Source: Pohlia nutans
Lineage: Eukaryota > Streptophyta > Bryopsida > Bryales > Mniaceae
Length of the DNA stretch: 64,000 nucleotides
Assembly (NCBI GenBank): GCA_022496805.1
Contig: CM040087.1
Location: 30,466,253-30,530,252, forward strand
Reading direction: 5' to 3'
Position numbers and translations under genes: made by a program. This document shows positions 11,472 through 25,595 of this stretch, piece after piece (position 1 is the first letter of the stretch; each line of letters starts with the position of its first letter). A model generated the notes under the pieces. That model was not told the DNA's origin. It saw only the letters and a program-made list of their open reading frames with translations, and ran no database searches.

Positions 11472-12605
11472 TTAACCCTTCAACATCCCAATTCAACATT
11501 GTTTTTGAAGATTTGTTATAAATTTTTTGATGAAAAACAAAAATAGAGTTGATGTACAAAGCAAAGTTGTAAATGTTAATGTGAAGATCACATATGTAAA
11601 GTTGGATTCATTATATTTTTTATTTTTTATTTTAAAATTAATTTTGTAAGTTTTTCTCTTGAAATTCAATTAAAACTCCAAAATTAACACAAAAAACTAT
11701 AAAAAATTATTGTAATGAAATGGAATAACATGCACTTCGAGATTGTATGGTCTCCATTATTTGATTCTACTTATTTTGGAAAATCATGTTTAAGGTCTCA
11801 CTTTTGGAACTAAGAATGAAACTTGACTTAACCCCTAAACGTCACAGCGTCCAGAAACTGGACGACGAATGATTTCAAAGCCTTCTCACGTTCTCATCAA
11901 CGCTTGGATGATACTCATCCAATTTTTTGGAGATTCTTCACCAAGTTGTTGTCCTATCTAATGGCTGGATTTAGTCATACTAGAGTACATATTTTTCTAA
12001 AATTGCAAATGTAGAAGTATGTCAAGTCGTTGACCAAGCCAAAATTGCATTGACTCTAGTTCAAAGTGGAATCGTGAAAAATGAGGTCATAAATTTAAGA
12101 AACACAAAAATTTCAAAGTATCACCACACTTAAGAGTATCTCATTTCAAACTCATTCCAAAAAAATTTACTCAAAAAATATTGAAATTTAGTTTGTAATC
12201 GAATTTAGAAGGAATTTTTAATTTTAACTTTCAAATTTTATAATTAAATATTGGTGATTGTATTAGTGAATCAAACCGTACGGATGGAATCTAAAATTCA
12301 AGATCTAGAACTTTCATATGTATATCAATTCCAGAATATTCTTCTAAATGGTAGTTTATAATGTTTTTTCTCAAATTGTCAATTCCAGGGACACCCTGGT
12401 ACGTTAAGGGGTTAAACCAATTGTGTTTTTTTTCAAAAAATCACAATATCTTATTTTGAAGATCCTCATGGTACAAATGATAGTCAACTAGCACAAGAAC
12501 GAAGAGAAATTTGGATGAATGAAAAAATGTATAGAATGTAGTGTTGAGAAAGGTTGCAATGTATTCGTCGTTCATTATATAGACACAAACGCGTCAAAAG
12601 GTTAA
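11472..12605. mobile_element. TTAA element, subfamily D, copy 2 (carries a nested C element)
   Basis: This is the reverse complement of 9770-10314. It starts TTAACCCTTCAACATCC and ends CGCGTCAAAAGGTTAA. A subfamily C element occupies 11828-12415. The D sequence on both sides of the C insertion is collinear with copy 1. Confidence 0.8.
11828..12415. mobile_element. TTAA element, subfamily C, copy 1
   Basis: TTAACCCCTAAACGTC to GTTAAGGGGTTAA, 588 bases with both TTAA. Subterminal palindrome CGTCCAG-AAA-CTGGACG at 11848-11864. Very similar (over 95% by eye) to 30684-31271, so both copies are relatively young. No coding frame. Confidence 0.9.
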
Positions 12606-14857
12606 AGAATTTGCGTTAAAATAATTTAAAATTCTTTTTCAATTGTCAACAAGATTTAGAAACACCAAAAAAGGAGCTCAAAAAGTTTTCATATGAGTTT
12701 GAAGACCACCAAGCTCTTCCATACCTTTTAACTATATAGAGTGAACAAATAAGAGTATATTAAAGCAAAACTCATAGTAGATTCTTCAAAATCAAGGTGA
12801 TTTTATTGTTTCATTGACCTACCAACACTTCATCATATTCTTTATTGTTACTTCCGTACCACGCTTTTGATGTTGAAAAGTTTTCCAAAAACTTTTTATT
12901 TTCATTGAAAAATGAAAAAGCCTCTTAAAACCTTTTATCATCGTTTAAAATGTAAAAAATGCATTAGAGCAATTTGAAAGTGTGTCTTGGGCATAAGATC
13001 ATAGAGGTTCTAAATGCATTTCTCACTACTTTGGGACCAATATAGTGAAAAACTCAAGTAATTATTTTTCAATCCCCCCTCTTTCTTTATCTTTTTGAAA
13101 GGTTGACCTTGGACCCAAATCTTTGGATTTAGTCTTGTTTAATTGTTAAATTTTTCACTAAGAAAAAAAAATCAAAATCAAAACAATGGCCGTTTCATAT
13201 AAGAATTGGGCCTCTCTTTCCAAATCTATGTCACTCAAGTCTTTATTTCTTGAATGTTTTCAAAGATTTTTTGGTTTCATTACATTGGTACTTTTTTTTA
13301 CTGTTGCTTTTGAAATACATTTTTAGTGTTGAAAAGATTTCAAACAACCTTTCATCATTGTGGGATAATGAAAAATTCTTTTCACACTAAAAAACTTCTA
13401 AAGCTATTTTGTAAAAGAATTATAGTGATTACAAGCAAATAAGGAAGCACGGTCAAACAAAAAAGATACGAGTGTAGGGTATACTTTGTACAATACATAA
13501 TGGGTATAATCAGCACATCATTGTTGAATATTTATTTATTTTTCAAATAAAAAAGTTTGGCATGTCCTTGGAAGGGTTACAAATACAATTATCTCAATCA
13601 CAATATAAACCCTATGAAAATAATATTTTGAAATGCTCCTTCAACCCATTAGATTACATTTTTGTACATTTTTAAGGGTCATTTTCACAACTAACCTTTC
13701 ATTTTTTTGAGATTTATTTTTTCTCCGGCCTTACTTTTAACTAAAAAGTTACTATATACAAAACCAAACACTACAACTACACTACGAGAAGTAAATTTAG
13801 TGGCACATGTTTTCAATACATTATCAAATCAACTTTGTGACAAAGGATCTTTTTCTTTATTCAACTATCATAAAACACCTTGAATCGCATAGAGGTCACT
13901 CTTTGTATTTTTTGAGTATCACATGTGAACAAAGGATATTTGATAGTACCCTAAAAATTAAAATTTTACTATATTTAGTAATATATTGAGAATATTCTCA
14001 TTTTAATTGTTGTAATCAATTGTGATTATTCTATATTAATGTAAATCATTTATAAAATTTACTTTCAAAGATTTATTTGGATCCTACCTTTGTTCGCACA
14101 TTGTTACGTAAGATTTGGAAGTGACTTCCCCGAGCTTTGAATGTTACTATGCAATTCTATAATTAATCTTGTACAACCTTCTTTGTCTTCTTCCATTCAA
14201 ACATCTTGTAATTATCAATTTTTTCCTAAATCTTAAAAGCATCATTGTTGCGGTCCTAAACTTCTTCTTTGAACCCCTTACAATTACATCCTATCCATAT
14301 CACTGTGATTCTTTGATAGAGGTTATACAATGTTTAGTAGAATTAATGAGGAAATTCTATATAGTGTTGAAATTGGAAATGAATTGGTATAAGAAGAAAA
14401 CATATGGATATGTATAAAGATGAAAACTATCATGCTAGTTAAAAGAACTAGGCCAATTGTGGGTTGAAGAAGGAGAGCTCTTGAAGCTTTTAGACTAAGA
14501 TTGGTTACCAAAGATGAGGATGTCTTTGGAGAAGAAAATATCACAACTTTTTTGAAACCATTGAACCCTTGCACAATTTTCTTTTAAAAAAAATGGCATA
14601 TGTTTTTAAAATTGTTTTAATATTGATCCTATTCTTCACCTACAACAGTAGATTCTAATCAATTATATAACATGTATCATTTACCTAAAAGAAGATGATC
14701 TTAAAGAAAATATTCTATGTGGGTGAAGTAACTAAGTTAAAAAAGTGAATCAACATAACATTTATAACTTGGAGATATTATTCCTTTAGCTTTCTATAAA
14801 ACCTTATTCAAGGATGGAATATCCATTGCAGTATTCTTGACAAGAGATTTTAAATAG
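12606..14857. other. AT-rich intergenic region
   Basis: No gene was recognised. About 12690-12795 matches one arm of the hairpin element at 26900-27254 (gtttgaagaccaccaagctc), so a half copy of that element lies here. The remaining sequence shows no convincing repeats or coding signal. Confidence 0.45.
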
Positions 14858-16316
14858 AACACGCAATTCGCTATTTACGCACTTGGCCATATAATCATGC
14901 ACTTGGTCCCCGGAAGCATTAAAAATATTGTCGTAAAAATTTCTCTAAAAAACAATCATTTTTGTCGTTCTACAATTACTTTCATTGTAAACAAACAATT
15001 ATTTAATTTATTTTTTATTCTTATCTTTATCTTTTATCTTTATCTTTTATTTTATTTTTTCTTTTATTTTTTCTTTATCTTGTTTCATTTATCTTATTTC
15101 TTTCTTGTCTTCAATTTATTTTCCTTCTTGTCTTCCTTCTTGTCTTCTTCTTTTTCTTCTATTTTTTTTCATTCCTCTTGTGGCAGCCGCAAATCCTTCA
15201 CCCGCACCAAAGACAAAAAAAGAAAAAAAAAAAGAAAAAAAAACCTTTTTTTTTTTTTTTTTTTTTTTTTTTTGGAGTTCGTCTTCTTTTTTGTTTGGGG
15301 CTCATGAACCCTGAAAATAGAAATTAAAAAAAATAAAAATTTAGGGTTCAGCCGCCGGCGGCTGAACCCTAAACGGCGGAGGATGCACAAAAAAATAAAA
15401 AAATAAAAAAAATAAAAAAATAAAAAATAAAAAAAATAAATTATTTTTATTATTTATTATTTTATTTTTTCTATTTTTAGTCTGCTGTGGGCTAGAGGCT
15501 GCGCACTCTTTGCCTCATTTTCTCCTCTCCTCCTCTCCTCCTCTCCCTCTCTCCCTCTCTCCCTCTTCTTCTCTCTCCCCTCTCCCCTCTCCTCATATAT
15601 ATAGGGGAGAGAGAAGAAGAGGGAGAGAGAAGAAGAGGGAGAGAGGGAGAGAGGGAGAGGAGGAGAGGAGAAAATGAGGCAAAGGGTGCGCGGCCGCGCA
15701 CCCTCTAGCCCACAGCAGACTAAAAAAATAAAAAAAATAAAAAATAAAAAATAAAAAATAAAAATAAAAAAATAAATTGTTTTTTTTGTTTTTTTTTGTG
15801 CATCCTCCGCCGTTTAGGATTTAGCCGCTGGCGGCTGAACCCTAAATTTTTATTTTTTCAAATTTCTATTTTCAGGGTTCATGAGCCCCAAACAAAAAAG
15901 AAGACGAACTCCAAAAAAAAAAAAAAAAGGTTTTTTTTTCTTTTTTTTTTTCTTTTTTTGTCTTTGGTGCGGGCGAAGGATTTGCGGCTGCCACAAGAGG
16001 AATGAAAAAAAATAGAAGAAAAAGAAGAAGACAAGAAGGAAGACAAGAAGGAAAATAAATTGAAGACAAGAAAGAAATAAGATAAATGAAACAAGATAAA
16101 GAAAAGATAAAATAAAAAATAAAATAAAAGATAAAGATAAAAGATAAAGATAAGAATAAAAAATAAATTAAATAATTGTTTGTTTACAAGGAAAGTAATT
16201 GTAGAACGACAAAAATGGTTGTTTTTTAGAGAAATTTTTACACAAAAAATTTTAAGCAAGATTTGCTCATGAAATGAACGCACTTGACCAAGTGCATAAA
16301 TAGCGAATTGCGTGTT
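14858..16316. mobile_element. Long foldback element with 4-bp target duplication, copy 1
   Basis: The termini AACACGCAATTCGCTATTT and AAATAGCGAATTGCGTGTT are inverted and flanked by ATAG on both sides (14854-14857 and 16317-16320). Nearly the whole 1,459 bases is one palindrome, with arms of about 730 bases meeting at a CT-rich/GA-rich centre near 15597. The arms contain homopolymer T/A and CT runs. There is no transposase. A 4-bp duplication occurs in the Sola and some other DNA-transposon groups, so the superfamily is open. Confidence 0.85.
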
Positions 16317-19300
16317 ATAGTGCCATTGACATCTCACTAACTAGTGGAATCCATATTTGTATGGAGTTCATATTTTGGTAAAATTAATAAATAATACTTA
16401 TAGTCTCTTAAAACCGACAACAATTTTAAAAAGTAATCAATGGGAATTAAAGAGTTCTTTAAGGCAAAAATTAGAAGTTGAAGCATTTGATGTTGCCGAG
16501 GATGTTGCAAGGGTGTTTGATTTAGAGTAGTTTAGTGTCATTCATAGGTTCTCCTAGGATCTCGACTTTGAACATTCATAGAATATTACTCAAGTGTCAA
16601 AAATATAAAACAACTTGCATAGTAATTATTTTCCATTTGCTAATACACTCACTTCATATTTTAGACTAAGATATGTATAGTACATTACATCTAAAATGAA
16701 CCTTGTCTCAAAAAGTGACCGTATGATTACACCCAAAAGCAACACTACAACCAAGATATTGAGTACACAAGAAAAACATGTGAGCTTACAAGAGCCTACA
16801 ATCGATACTAGGTACTTTGAAAATTCATGATTTATTCATAAGATGTTGAAATAATACATGCTAAAATGCATTGGAATCCTCTATCACTTGCTAGTAAGGT
16901 CCAATAAAAATCAATTGTGTTTAAAAATTCTCCCTTTGCCCAGGAAATAAGTGTCATAGTATTTGGCATTTTTCAACTTCGCGCATTTTTTGCCAAAAAA
17001 GACCGTCTAAGTACTAAAAAATGGTCTATTTTCAATAGTAGTACATAATTTTTGTGTCACTCTCATTGTCCGCCTTGTTTGAAGTGGACAAGGCTCACAT
17101 TTGAAGAATAAAACAAAGAACAATTATATACGGGAAAGAAATGCCAAATACTAGGATAATTATTCATGGACAGAGGAGGTAATGAGTATGCTCAGGGCCA
17201 CTTTACACTAGGAGTCATGCTTGGTTTGATGTGTAAAAGGGCTCAAATCCTCGTTTCTCATTTGTTGAAAGTCTGAAATTGAGTCCAACCCCTTCACACT
17301 AGGAGTTGAGTTCAATGCAACCAATGCATTTTTCACATTAAAACCGACTAACTCGTACACAGGCCCAACTCCAATCTTTGGGTTCACCCCAAACTTTGGA
17401 CTTAGGTATGAGTGCACATCTCATATATAAAAACATTAAAAATGGTAATTTTATTTTTTCCAAAGCTAATGTAGCCTGCAATTTCCAAGAAATATATACA
17501 AGGGACCCAACCCATTTACACTAGGGACACTTGGACTCCATTCTAATCGCGTACTTGCCTAAAGCTAAAATTTGGTTGGATTGGGCCCAAGAACGACGAC
17601 GAGCCGACTTCCAAGCGGCGGTTAGGTTCTATTACCATAGAAATCTTATGATCTTCAAGTACGTATAGTCCTACCAAAAAAAATATAGCCCAGATATGGA
17701 GGCAGTTCATTCATTCATATTTTAACTCAGCAAATGAAGTCATCATGAACATCACAGTGATCTCTTGAAATGTAGACTAGTTTATTGGGCCACATAGAAA
17801 TTTATAGAGTTTATTGTAACCTACAACGAGTAGTTGTCTTGTGATGTGTGGCGCGGGGCGGCTGAGATTCGGTAGACTTATTCACTGTCTGTCAAAGGTG
17901 CATGTGCATGGCTTGAGACTTGTTCACTGTCAGTCAAGCTCATTCAATTTGGTACCACGCAAGTTCAATAAATATAAATATCTCTTGGAAGAGCGAGCGA
18001 GCCGGGAGGGTATGGCATGGAGGTCAGAAGGGCAGCCGGATTTCTGTGCATGCATGAATCACAGTCTGTGAGGGAATGTAACTAAAAGTTTCTTCCTTCC
18101 CAGTCTTTGCAGACATTTATTATTATTATTCTACCTTTAAGAATGTACTGTATTCCCTTCGCTCCATGTTCTTTACCTTGCTCTGAATCTCTGATCACTG
18201 GTACACCCTCCCCACAGGCTTCCATGTGTATGTCGTTGGTGGGCGGAATATGGAATCACTACTCCCCATGCCCTTCCGTGTGACACGTACGACGCCCCGC
18301 GATTGGGTTTTTATTTTGGACGGTTTTTTTTGGACAAAATCAATGTGATTTCCCACAACAATAGAGTTAACTGAAAAGACTGGAAATGCACCCCATACAC
18401 TCACTTTAGGGTCATGGCCGCCGGCCGAGAGGTCGTCGATTTCCACCAATCGAATTGCAAGAAACTAAGAATTTGGCCTCTCCACCCTTCACATTGGAGG
18501 CCAAAGTCCAAAGCCGCCGTTGTCTTCCAAAATGCCTACATGGCAACACTTTTTTGACCACGGCGATGGACTCTCGAAGGAAGTTTGGGTCGGACGGGAA
18601 TGGGAACCCAAACTATGGTCGAGAGGTTGTCGATTCTTTTTACATAGGAAATCAAAATTATATTTTATTGCCATTTCTTTGGACTCTCAATAAAGTTTGG
18701 CTACTCAATCCCGCGGCCTCTCAATTTGGACGGACATAGTATGAAGCGGCCCTTAGACTTGTTTTCAATTAAAAAAGATGGCAAAACTAGTCTCTGGTGA
18801 GTTGGAGGATAATCTAAAACGATACCCTACACTGCCCATGAGAGTAGAATCATGACTTCCCCAATGCTAAAGGAGAGCTCCTACAAGTTTTCCCAAACCT
18901 ATGACTCTCTTCATAAAGGGACCAAGGGAGACTATTCATGTGTAAGTCGTGACAAAAATTGGTAACATAAGATTGTTGACACCACATAGACTCAGTACAG
19001 AGCCCTTCTTGTTTTTGGTTAGCTCAATAAATATGCAATTTTGAGTACAACTAGTTCAAGCATGACTGCAACATACATAAGGTTATTTGGTCCTTCTCTA
19101 CAGCACCTCAAAATCAAAACCTATTATTTCATAGCAAATTCCAAATCATGAAAAGTTCACATCTTTAGTTAAAGGTTGAGTGGTTAGACATTGTATTTAA
19201 TGTTCAAGTGTCTACAATGCTACTATTGAAAATGATGACTCCACTAAACTCTAAAGAACCTTATGTAAACTTAGAATGTCATACTTCTATACTTTTCAAA

Positions 19301-19646
19301 GTATTCTAAGAGAACTAACAAAAATATCAATGAAAACTTCTTGTAAAAATTCACCATAGAGAAAATTTCTTTTGGTATGAAAAAAATAGCTTAACAATAT
19401 GATGTTGTCAAATCCAAGAATGGGAATATATTTCTGAAAGGTATTAATTTTTTTTTATACTAAATTGAGTGTTAAAATCTACTTGTAGAAGGCATAAACC
19501 ACCTATCATTTCTTTTTCAAATAAAATAATATTGTACTTCTTTTTAGTTTTAATTTTTTAATTTTATTTACTTTTCAAAATTATTTCTCATAGTATTGAA
19601 TTCAACAGGTAGACATTTTTTTCACATAGCATTTGAGTCACAACTC
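16317..19646. other. AT-rich region with repeat fragments
   Basis: No gene was recognised. A single MITE-like end (AGAGTTAACTGAAAAG, as in the MSRB intron element) is near 18364. About 18721-18755 matches the first bases of the window. The short GC-rich stretches at 17840-18070 and 18400-18620 lack splice-supported coding sequence. Confidence 0.4.
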
Positions 19647-19734
19647 TAAACCCCTCAGTTGTCTTTAATGCATGAGAACAAAATTGTCCCTTATATTGTT
19701 CCAATTGGAGGCCCATGTGAAAAAAAGCCCTCTC

Positions 19735-19773
<39 letters not shown>

Positions 19774-19947
19774 TTTTAATCTTTTTAAAAAAAAAAAATT
19801 CCTGAGTAGGATCCCCTTAGGATAGTTTGAAGCCGTAGGTCCCAAATTTGCAAAATGATTTGCCAAAAGAAGTCCCTAGAATGAAAATTCCAGGGAAACG
19901 GGGCCGGATGAACAAGGCCTGCATTAAAAACAACCGGGGGATTTAGA
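19644..19947. mobile_element. MITE with CTCTAAA-CCCC ends, copy 1
   Basis: The left end CTCTAAACCCCTCAGTTGTC and the right end AACAACCGGGGGATTTAGAG are inverted repeats about 300 bases apart. The inner part shares blocks with 20480-20742 (caaatttggg, cctacgg, and gcattaa/gaatg next to the ends). A (CTTT)n run at 19736-19774 and a poly-A lie inside. The target duplication is unresolved. Confidence 0.6.
19736..19774 (+). repeat. (CTTT)n microsatellite
   Basis: About nine CTTT units occur inside the MITE at 19644-19947. Confidence 0.95.
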
Positions 19948-20479
19948 GCTGGGGGCATGTGAGAGGCACATTGATGACTTTTTGCTTGACGGCTGAGACA
20001 TCGTACAAAACAAATCGTACAAGTGACGACAAAACCCATTCTACTGGAGCCCCATAACATGATTCTTGAACCATGGGAGTTATGTCTCTCTTCTACAGTG
20101 CGGTGGTTATAAAAGAAAAATAATTCCTCGGTGGTTAAAAAAGAGTGATGAATGTAGAATATGTTTGCTATAGATGATGGGTATGTGTTACGATTGGTTG
20201 CTTTTCCTCATATCTGCTACAGTCAGTGGGATGGAAGAAAAGTCAACTGAAGTGTCCTCAAACTATTGATTAATTTTTAGGTGTCGATGTACTAGTACAT
20301 CGAAGGGAGTTTCCTATATTTTTGATCCTGATTTCCCGATCTCAAGGACCCACCCACTCAGCATGGTCTAACCGATCCCTTTTGAGCATGATAATAAATT
20401 TCGTACTTCTTCATGCATGTTCAATCTGAAAGACCAATCTAGCAAAGCAGTCACTGTGACTGAGTCCCCGTTCCTATAT

Positions 20480-20742
20480 CCCCCGGTGGTCTTGAATGCG
20501 TGACCCCTGCGAGACACTGTTCATGCCCCCCCCCCCCCTTTTCTGAAATTTCCATTTTGAGCACCTTCGGTGCTTTTTTTGGAATTTTTTTGCAAATTTG
20601 GGGCCTACGGCTCTAATTCACCCGAAGGGCACCTATTTGGGAATAAAAAACCATTGGAGGAGGGGTTGTTTTTTAAGGTGGGCCTTGACAAGGACAAAAA
20701 TAGGGGGCACTTTTGTCCCCATTCATTCAAGACCACCGGGGG
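20480..20742. mobile_element. MITE with CCCCCGGTGGTCTT ends, copy 2
   Basis: CCCCCGGTGGTCTTGAATG on the left and CATTCAAGACCACCGGGGG (reading to 20742) on the right are inverted repeats. The element is about 263 bases. A run of C at about 20526-20538 lies inside. It belongs to the same family as 19644-19947. Confidence 0.7.
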
Positions 20743-23700
20743 ATTTATTGACTTCGGTGACTGAGTTTCATACCAGCATAGAGCTTGCCCATAACAGCAT
20801 GTGTTTTGGAGCATGTGTTTTGGAGGGACCAACGCCAAGATTTGGTGTAGTCATCTCCACTTGCTTCGAAGTTTGGCCCAGTAACTACACAGGAATGCTA
20901 AAAAAATAGTTTTTGGAACCAAAGTTTGAGGTTTTCCCGCCATTTAAGGTAAAGGGTAGAGTTGCCGTCAGTTTTAGCATTTCAACCTACATGGAGCGTT
21001 GATTTTCTATGATAAAAAATTGCAGCACATAAAATTTTGGGTTTAATATCAAAGCTCAATTTTTAATTAATTTTTTCACAATGTATGATTTTGTTATAAA
21101 CTTTCAAACTTGATATGCATAGACCACTATTGATGTTAGTAGGTGTACCAATAGCTATCTTTCATTCCTAGTCCAATCAGATTGTTAACTTGGTATTATA
21201 ATTAATGATTGTGATAACTAAGTTGGGAACTCGTGAAGTTGAAACATGTGCTTTTATAGGTGACTACAATTGGTTCCTGACAATCTCTGATGCTTCTACC
21301 TTACAGAAGCTTTGGCGCAAGCAAATTTCTTACACCAAGCAAACAAAGATGCTCAATCAACAATTAAATAACAAGCTTGAAGACTATTCACCGGCCCGTG
21401 CTTCAAGGTCATGAAGTTCCTTTCATAAAATCTTTGTTTTATAAGTTACCTTGGTATTTGCTCTAGGAATGTTGTTGGGCTACTTCTTGTATAGCATTCT
21501 TCTAAGTTAAAATGGCCCTGAAATTAATGCTTTGCAGACATATTTTCTCTAGAACTGCTGGGCTTGCTCTTATATCCGTCCCTTATATATCCCTTTCTAT
21601 TGGAGGGAATGTTTCACAATGATTCTCTTGTAGGCCGTTTTGTCCATAAAAGAAATAAGCACTATAGAGCATCCGCACTCATGCACGTTAAAATTACTCG
21701 TTTACATTTGAAGAGCCCTTGAACTTAAAGCATTCACATCTTTGCATGCTAGAGCTAACTCTGTGAAATCATTCATTTACATTTGAAGAGCCCTTGCACT
21801 TACACTCCCTCAGGCATTAAAGGTGCACATCAAATAGTCAGTGTACCAATTATAAGTAGAATGTGGGCATATACTCAACTAAACATTGATTTGAAGGCCA
21901 TTTCTTAACACGCTAGGATTGAGAGTCAATAGGCATTTTCTGAAGGGTCCTTGGTATTTTTCATTTAGTTCTTAAGTGTAAGAGACTTTCGGACGGAGGA
22001 CATGGGTGGCCACGCTCTTACGCCCCTCAAGCACCAAAAGTGCACATTCAATAGTCAATGGACCAACCACAAGTAGAATGTCGGATAAAGTCAACTAAAC
22101 TTAGATTCGAAGGACCATTTTTTAACATGCTAGGATGGAGGATCAAAAGGCATTTTTTAAAGGTCCTTTGCATTTCTCATTTAGTTATTGTGTGTGTCAA
22201 AATCTTTACTGGCACGGGTGCAAATGCTCTAACATTTGTAAGCCTTCATGTAAGATAGACGAATCCAAAAACAAAAATGAACCCAAACCGTCCCGTAGGC
22301 TTTCCTATTTACGCAACAAACTAGATTATTGTACAATATGTGCTTCAACAATGCAACATCGATGGCTGCTCACCAACGGATGTGATGATTTACATGCAAC
22401 CTATTTAATGGTTTTGGATCAAAAACTACTATTGACTTAAAAAATCACAAATAGTTCCTTTTTAGGATATTTTTTTCAAAAATACCACTGATATTCATAA
22501 TCCTTATTTTCCTACCAAAAAAATTGTATAGCCTCCATACATGCTTTTAAAATTTTAAGTTATCGGTTTTGTATACATTTACCTTATTTTGCCTTTCCTC
22601 CCATCCATGTGGCATGTAGCCGCAAGTAGAAAGAGATGAATGTCATGCAAACAAGGAAGGTGATTGGCGGATTTTGTGACCATGTAGTTGTTCATCTTAG
22701 AACTCAATGAGTCTAGTTAGCTACTGATAAAGATCATGTGGGGTGACAAATATGTTGAACATTCTCTTATGGGGCCAAGCAGAGCCACTACAAGCTACTG
22801 AATGTTATGAGCCATGTTCACCATGAACAATAAAACTTATTGTACCAAAGCAATTTTATCAAGACTTACATTGAGGAATTAAGGTAGAGGTACCTTATTC
22901 CAACTCTTAAAGCGGGTGTGCAACCCCCATTCCCTTGGAGTAGGAAAGTTCCCTAGTGGATTTCAAATCCCTATGAACGTGGGAGTAAGGTGGAGATCCC
23001 TTGTTGCATACAAACTTCAAAATCTCCCATCACCACACTACTACAATTCATACAAGTTTTGAAATCACTCATTGTGTACACAACTTTGAGAATTAGAAAT
23101 TGGATGTGGTTTCATTTTGAAAATAATTGCGAGAGCCTCAAATTGATATTAAACTTAAGACTTGGGGTTTCAAATTGTGTACATGGTTTCTTTTCCTTTG
23201 GCTTCTTTGAACCATATACTAGTGTTGTGGCATAATAATAGTAGTTTAAATCTAAAAAAACTACCCTCCATTGTTTGCATGGTGTATCGCTACAATGCAA
23301 CAAACCCCCCCTCCCCCTCCCCCTCCCAATTGTGTCCACAATTGCCAAAAATAAATAAACAATAAGTGAAGAATTTTAAATCTTCAAATGCTCATAGTGC
23401 ACAAACTACTTGGAGTTAGAAAATGAACTTAGACTCTTTGCAATCCTCTTGAGATGTACTACAAGATAGAGTGTTTGTTTGTTTTGTTTAGTTTAGCAAA
23501 TATTATTGAGAGAGAAAATCTCCTTGTTTGTATACATGAGTGTACAAGTTTTGAAATAAGCGACTAGAGGTTGCAGCTTGAAGGTGCCCCTATCTACACT
23601 TTATGTAGTTAAATGCCCAATCTAAAGGAATGCTTTCAAGCAAGCAAAGGCCTAGAATGCGTCTCAGTTTGCTCATATGATGTTTGAAAAAGTTTGTATG

Positions 23701-25595
23701 TCTTTTTGACCAAAAAGGGCGTACGCTTTGCTTGGCATGTTGTTTGTTCTTTGCATAGGTAATGTAGGAAGTTTAAAATGATTGATTTTCAGTAAATCAA
23801 TTTTAGAAAACTTATCATTTATTTTGGAAAATATGCAAACAATAAATTTGAGTTGATACCTATATTTGACCCTCTAAAGTCATATAATGGTGCCCATGCA
23901 AAATGTCCAAAATTGACCTAGAACCAAAAATTTGATTGATGAATGCATGTGGGTTTACAATTTTAAGGGGACAGTTTACGTGCCTTGCAATTGTATTTTT
24001 TATGAAACAAAATAAGGTCCTTCTACCTCAATTTATGATTTTATTATAAAAATATATATAAATTAAAATACACAAAAGTGGTTGTCATAGGAGTCTCATT
24101 CAATTTTGTGTTTCTTTTTAAATACTGTTGACTCGAAGTTCATCGAACCAATGTAAGCCATAGAATTTGAGGGGATCACAAGGACCACAACAATTTCTTG
24201 GTTGCTATGAAAACGTCTCATTTCAAATAGTACAATAATATCTATTTAGTTTGGACTGCATTAAATAAAATAGAAAATGCTTTCTCAATTAGCTTAATCC
24301 CTAACAATCTTTGCTTATCAATGAAAAAACATTTTTTTTACAATATTCAGGAGCAAGCCATTGTGAATACAATTTTTACGTGAATTTTTTGAAACATTTT
24401 TGTAAAGTGGAGGTTCTTTGTAGCTTTCTTGTAACTTAATTTCCAAAAAAAATCAAGATTGTTGTTAGGTGTTTCTTACTAGCATTTTGTTTTATTTATT
24501 TATTTATTTGAGTTTAAGGCAGTTCACAAAATTATTAAATTGAAAAATTAAAGATTTTTATTTTTTATTTTATTTTATTTTATATCAAAGAAAATATCCA
24601 TATATGAAAGGGAAACTTCAATTTATTCTATTCTTATTAGTGAGGTGTAAGAAACAAAAAGCTTTGTTTTGCAAGCAGTCAAGGAATCTTGAGGAAAATG
24701 ATATATGAGAATTTCTATTGTACTCAATTTTCACAATTCTCAAAAAAAATAAAAAAATCGCTTGGGCTTGCTACAACAATTTCATCATTGGAATTGGTAT
24801 TTTCATTTTCATATTAAATTTATTAAAAATTTAGTTTTTTCTTTCATTTGCACATCTTTTTAAATAATGATTTTTAATGAATGAAAATCATTTTTTTGGG
24901 GTATTTTTTCAATAATTTTTCAATCAAACATTCAACATCATGATATTAAATTCTTCAAGTTTTACAACGCACATTTTTTTTCTAAAAAGTTTCAAAGTTG
25001 AAAGTGCACCTTTGTACATGATTGAAAATTGACTTATTGCAATACTTTGAACTTTATGATCTTGAAGATGCTAAGGAAATAAATTTTGAGGAAATAAGCA
25101 TACAATTAAGTACAAGATCCCATTGTTAAACATTTGAATAGAAATTGCATAAAATGTTTCAAACTCTCCAATTGGACACCTTATTTTCAATATATAATAT
25201 TCCTTTTGTCCCACTAAAAACCCATGCATTCCTTTATAAATCATGGGGTTTTTAGTGGAACAAGGAAATATTTTATTATAATAATTTTGCTCAAAGACAA
25301 TGAATGAACTTCAAAGAGTTAAGGATGAACTTGGGCATAAACTATTCGCTTAACCAAATGTGCATAGCTTGGAATGATTAATCAACAACTTGAATTTTTC
25401 TAACAGACATTGAAAGGTATCAAATAAATTACCTTATGTTTTTTCAGATCTACATGTAAGATGTCATAGATCTTCCAGCTTGCAAGTGGTACTCAAAGGT
25501 CTCATTCCACTTCCAACACCTACGAAGTACTCCATGGGAGCCAAGGTTAAACGCAATGCTTTTGTAAAAACACTTGATAATTTAGTAGTAATCAA
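20743..25595. other. AT-rich region, repeats and possible exon relic
   Basis: About 21794-22000 and 22024-22215 are diverged direct repeats of about 200 bases (agtagaatg, tcaactaaac, catttctcatttag blocks). Before them, 21680-21720 and 21770-21795 share catttgaagagccctt. At 21305-21413 an exon-like frame (KLWRKQISYTKQTKMLNQQL) follows a ttacag acceptor-like site but has no recognised family. No gene can be supported. Confidence 0.4.
25197..25271. repeat. Short hairpin repeat
   Basis: TCCCACTAAAAACCCATG and CATGGGGTTTTTAGTGGA pair around a loop of about 17 bases, with further pairing outside (ttcctttt and aacaagga). This is a miniature palindrome, possibly a minimal MITE. Confidence 0.5.

Noticed and set aside
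14897..16337. Phe/Leu-rich and Lys-rich frames on both strands
   Set aside because: They come from the T/A and CT runs in the arms of the foldback element and mirror each other across the palindrome.
18361..18750. Second complete copy of the MSRB-intron MITE
   Set aside because: Only one end (AGAGTTAACTGAAAAG) is present; no matching opposite end was found.
21205..21414. Open frame MIVITKLGTREVETCAFIGD
   Set aside because: Only part looks exon-like; no start context, no adjoining exons and no recognised family, so it is mentioned only in the region description.
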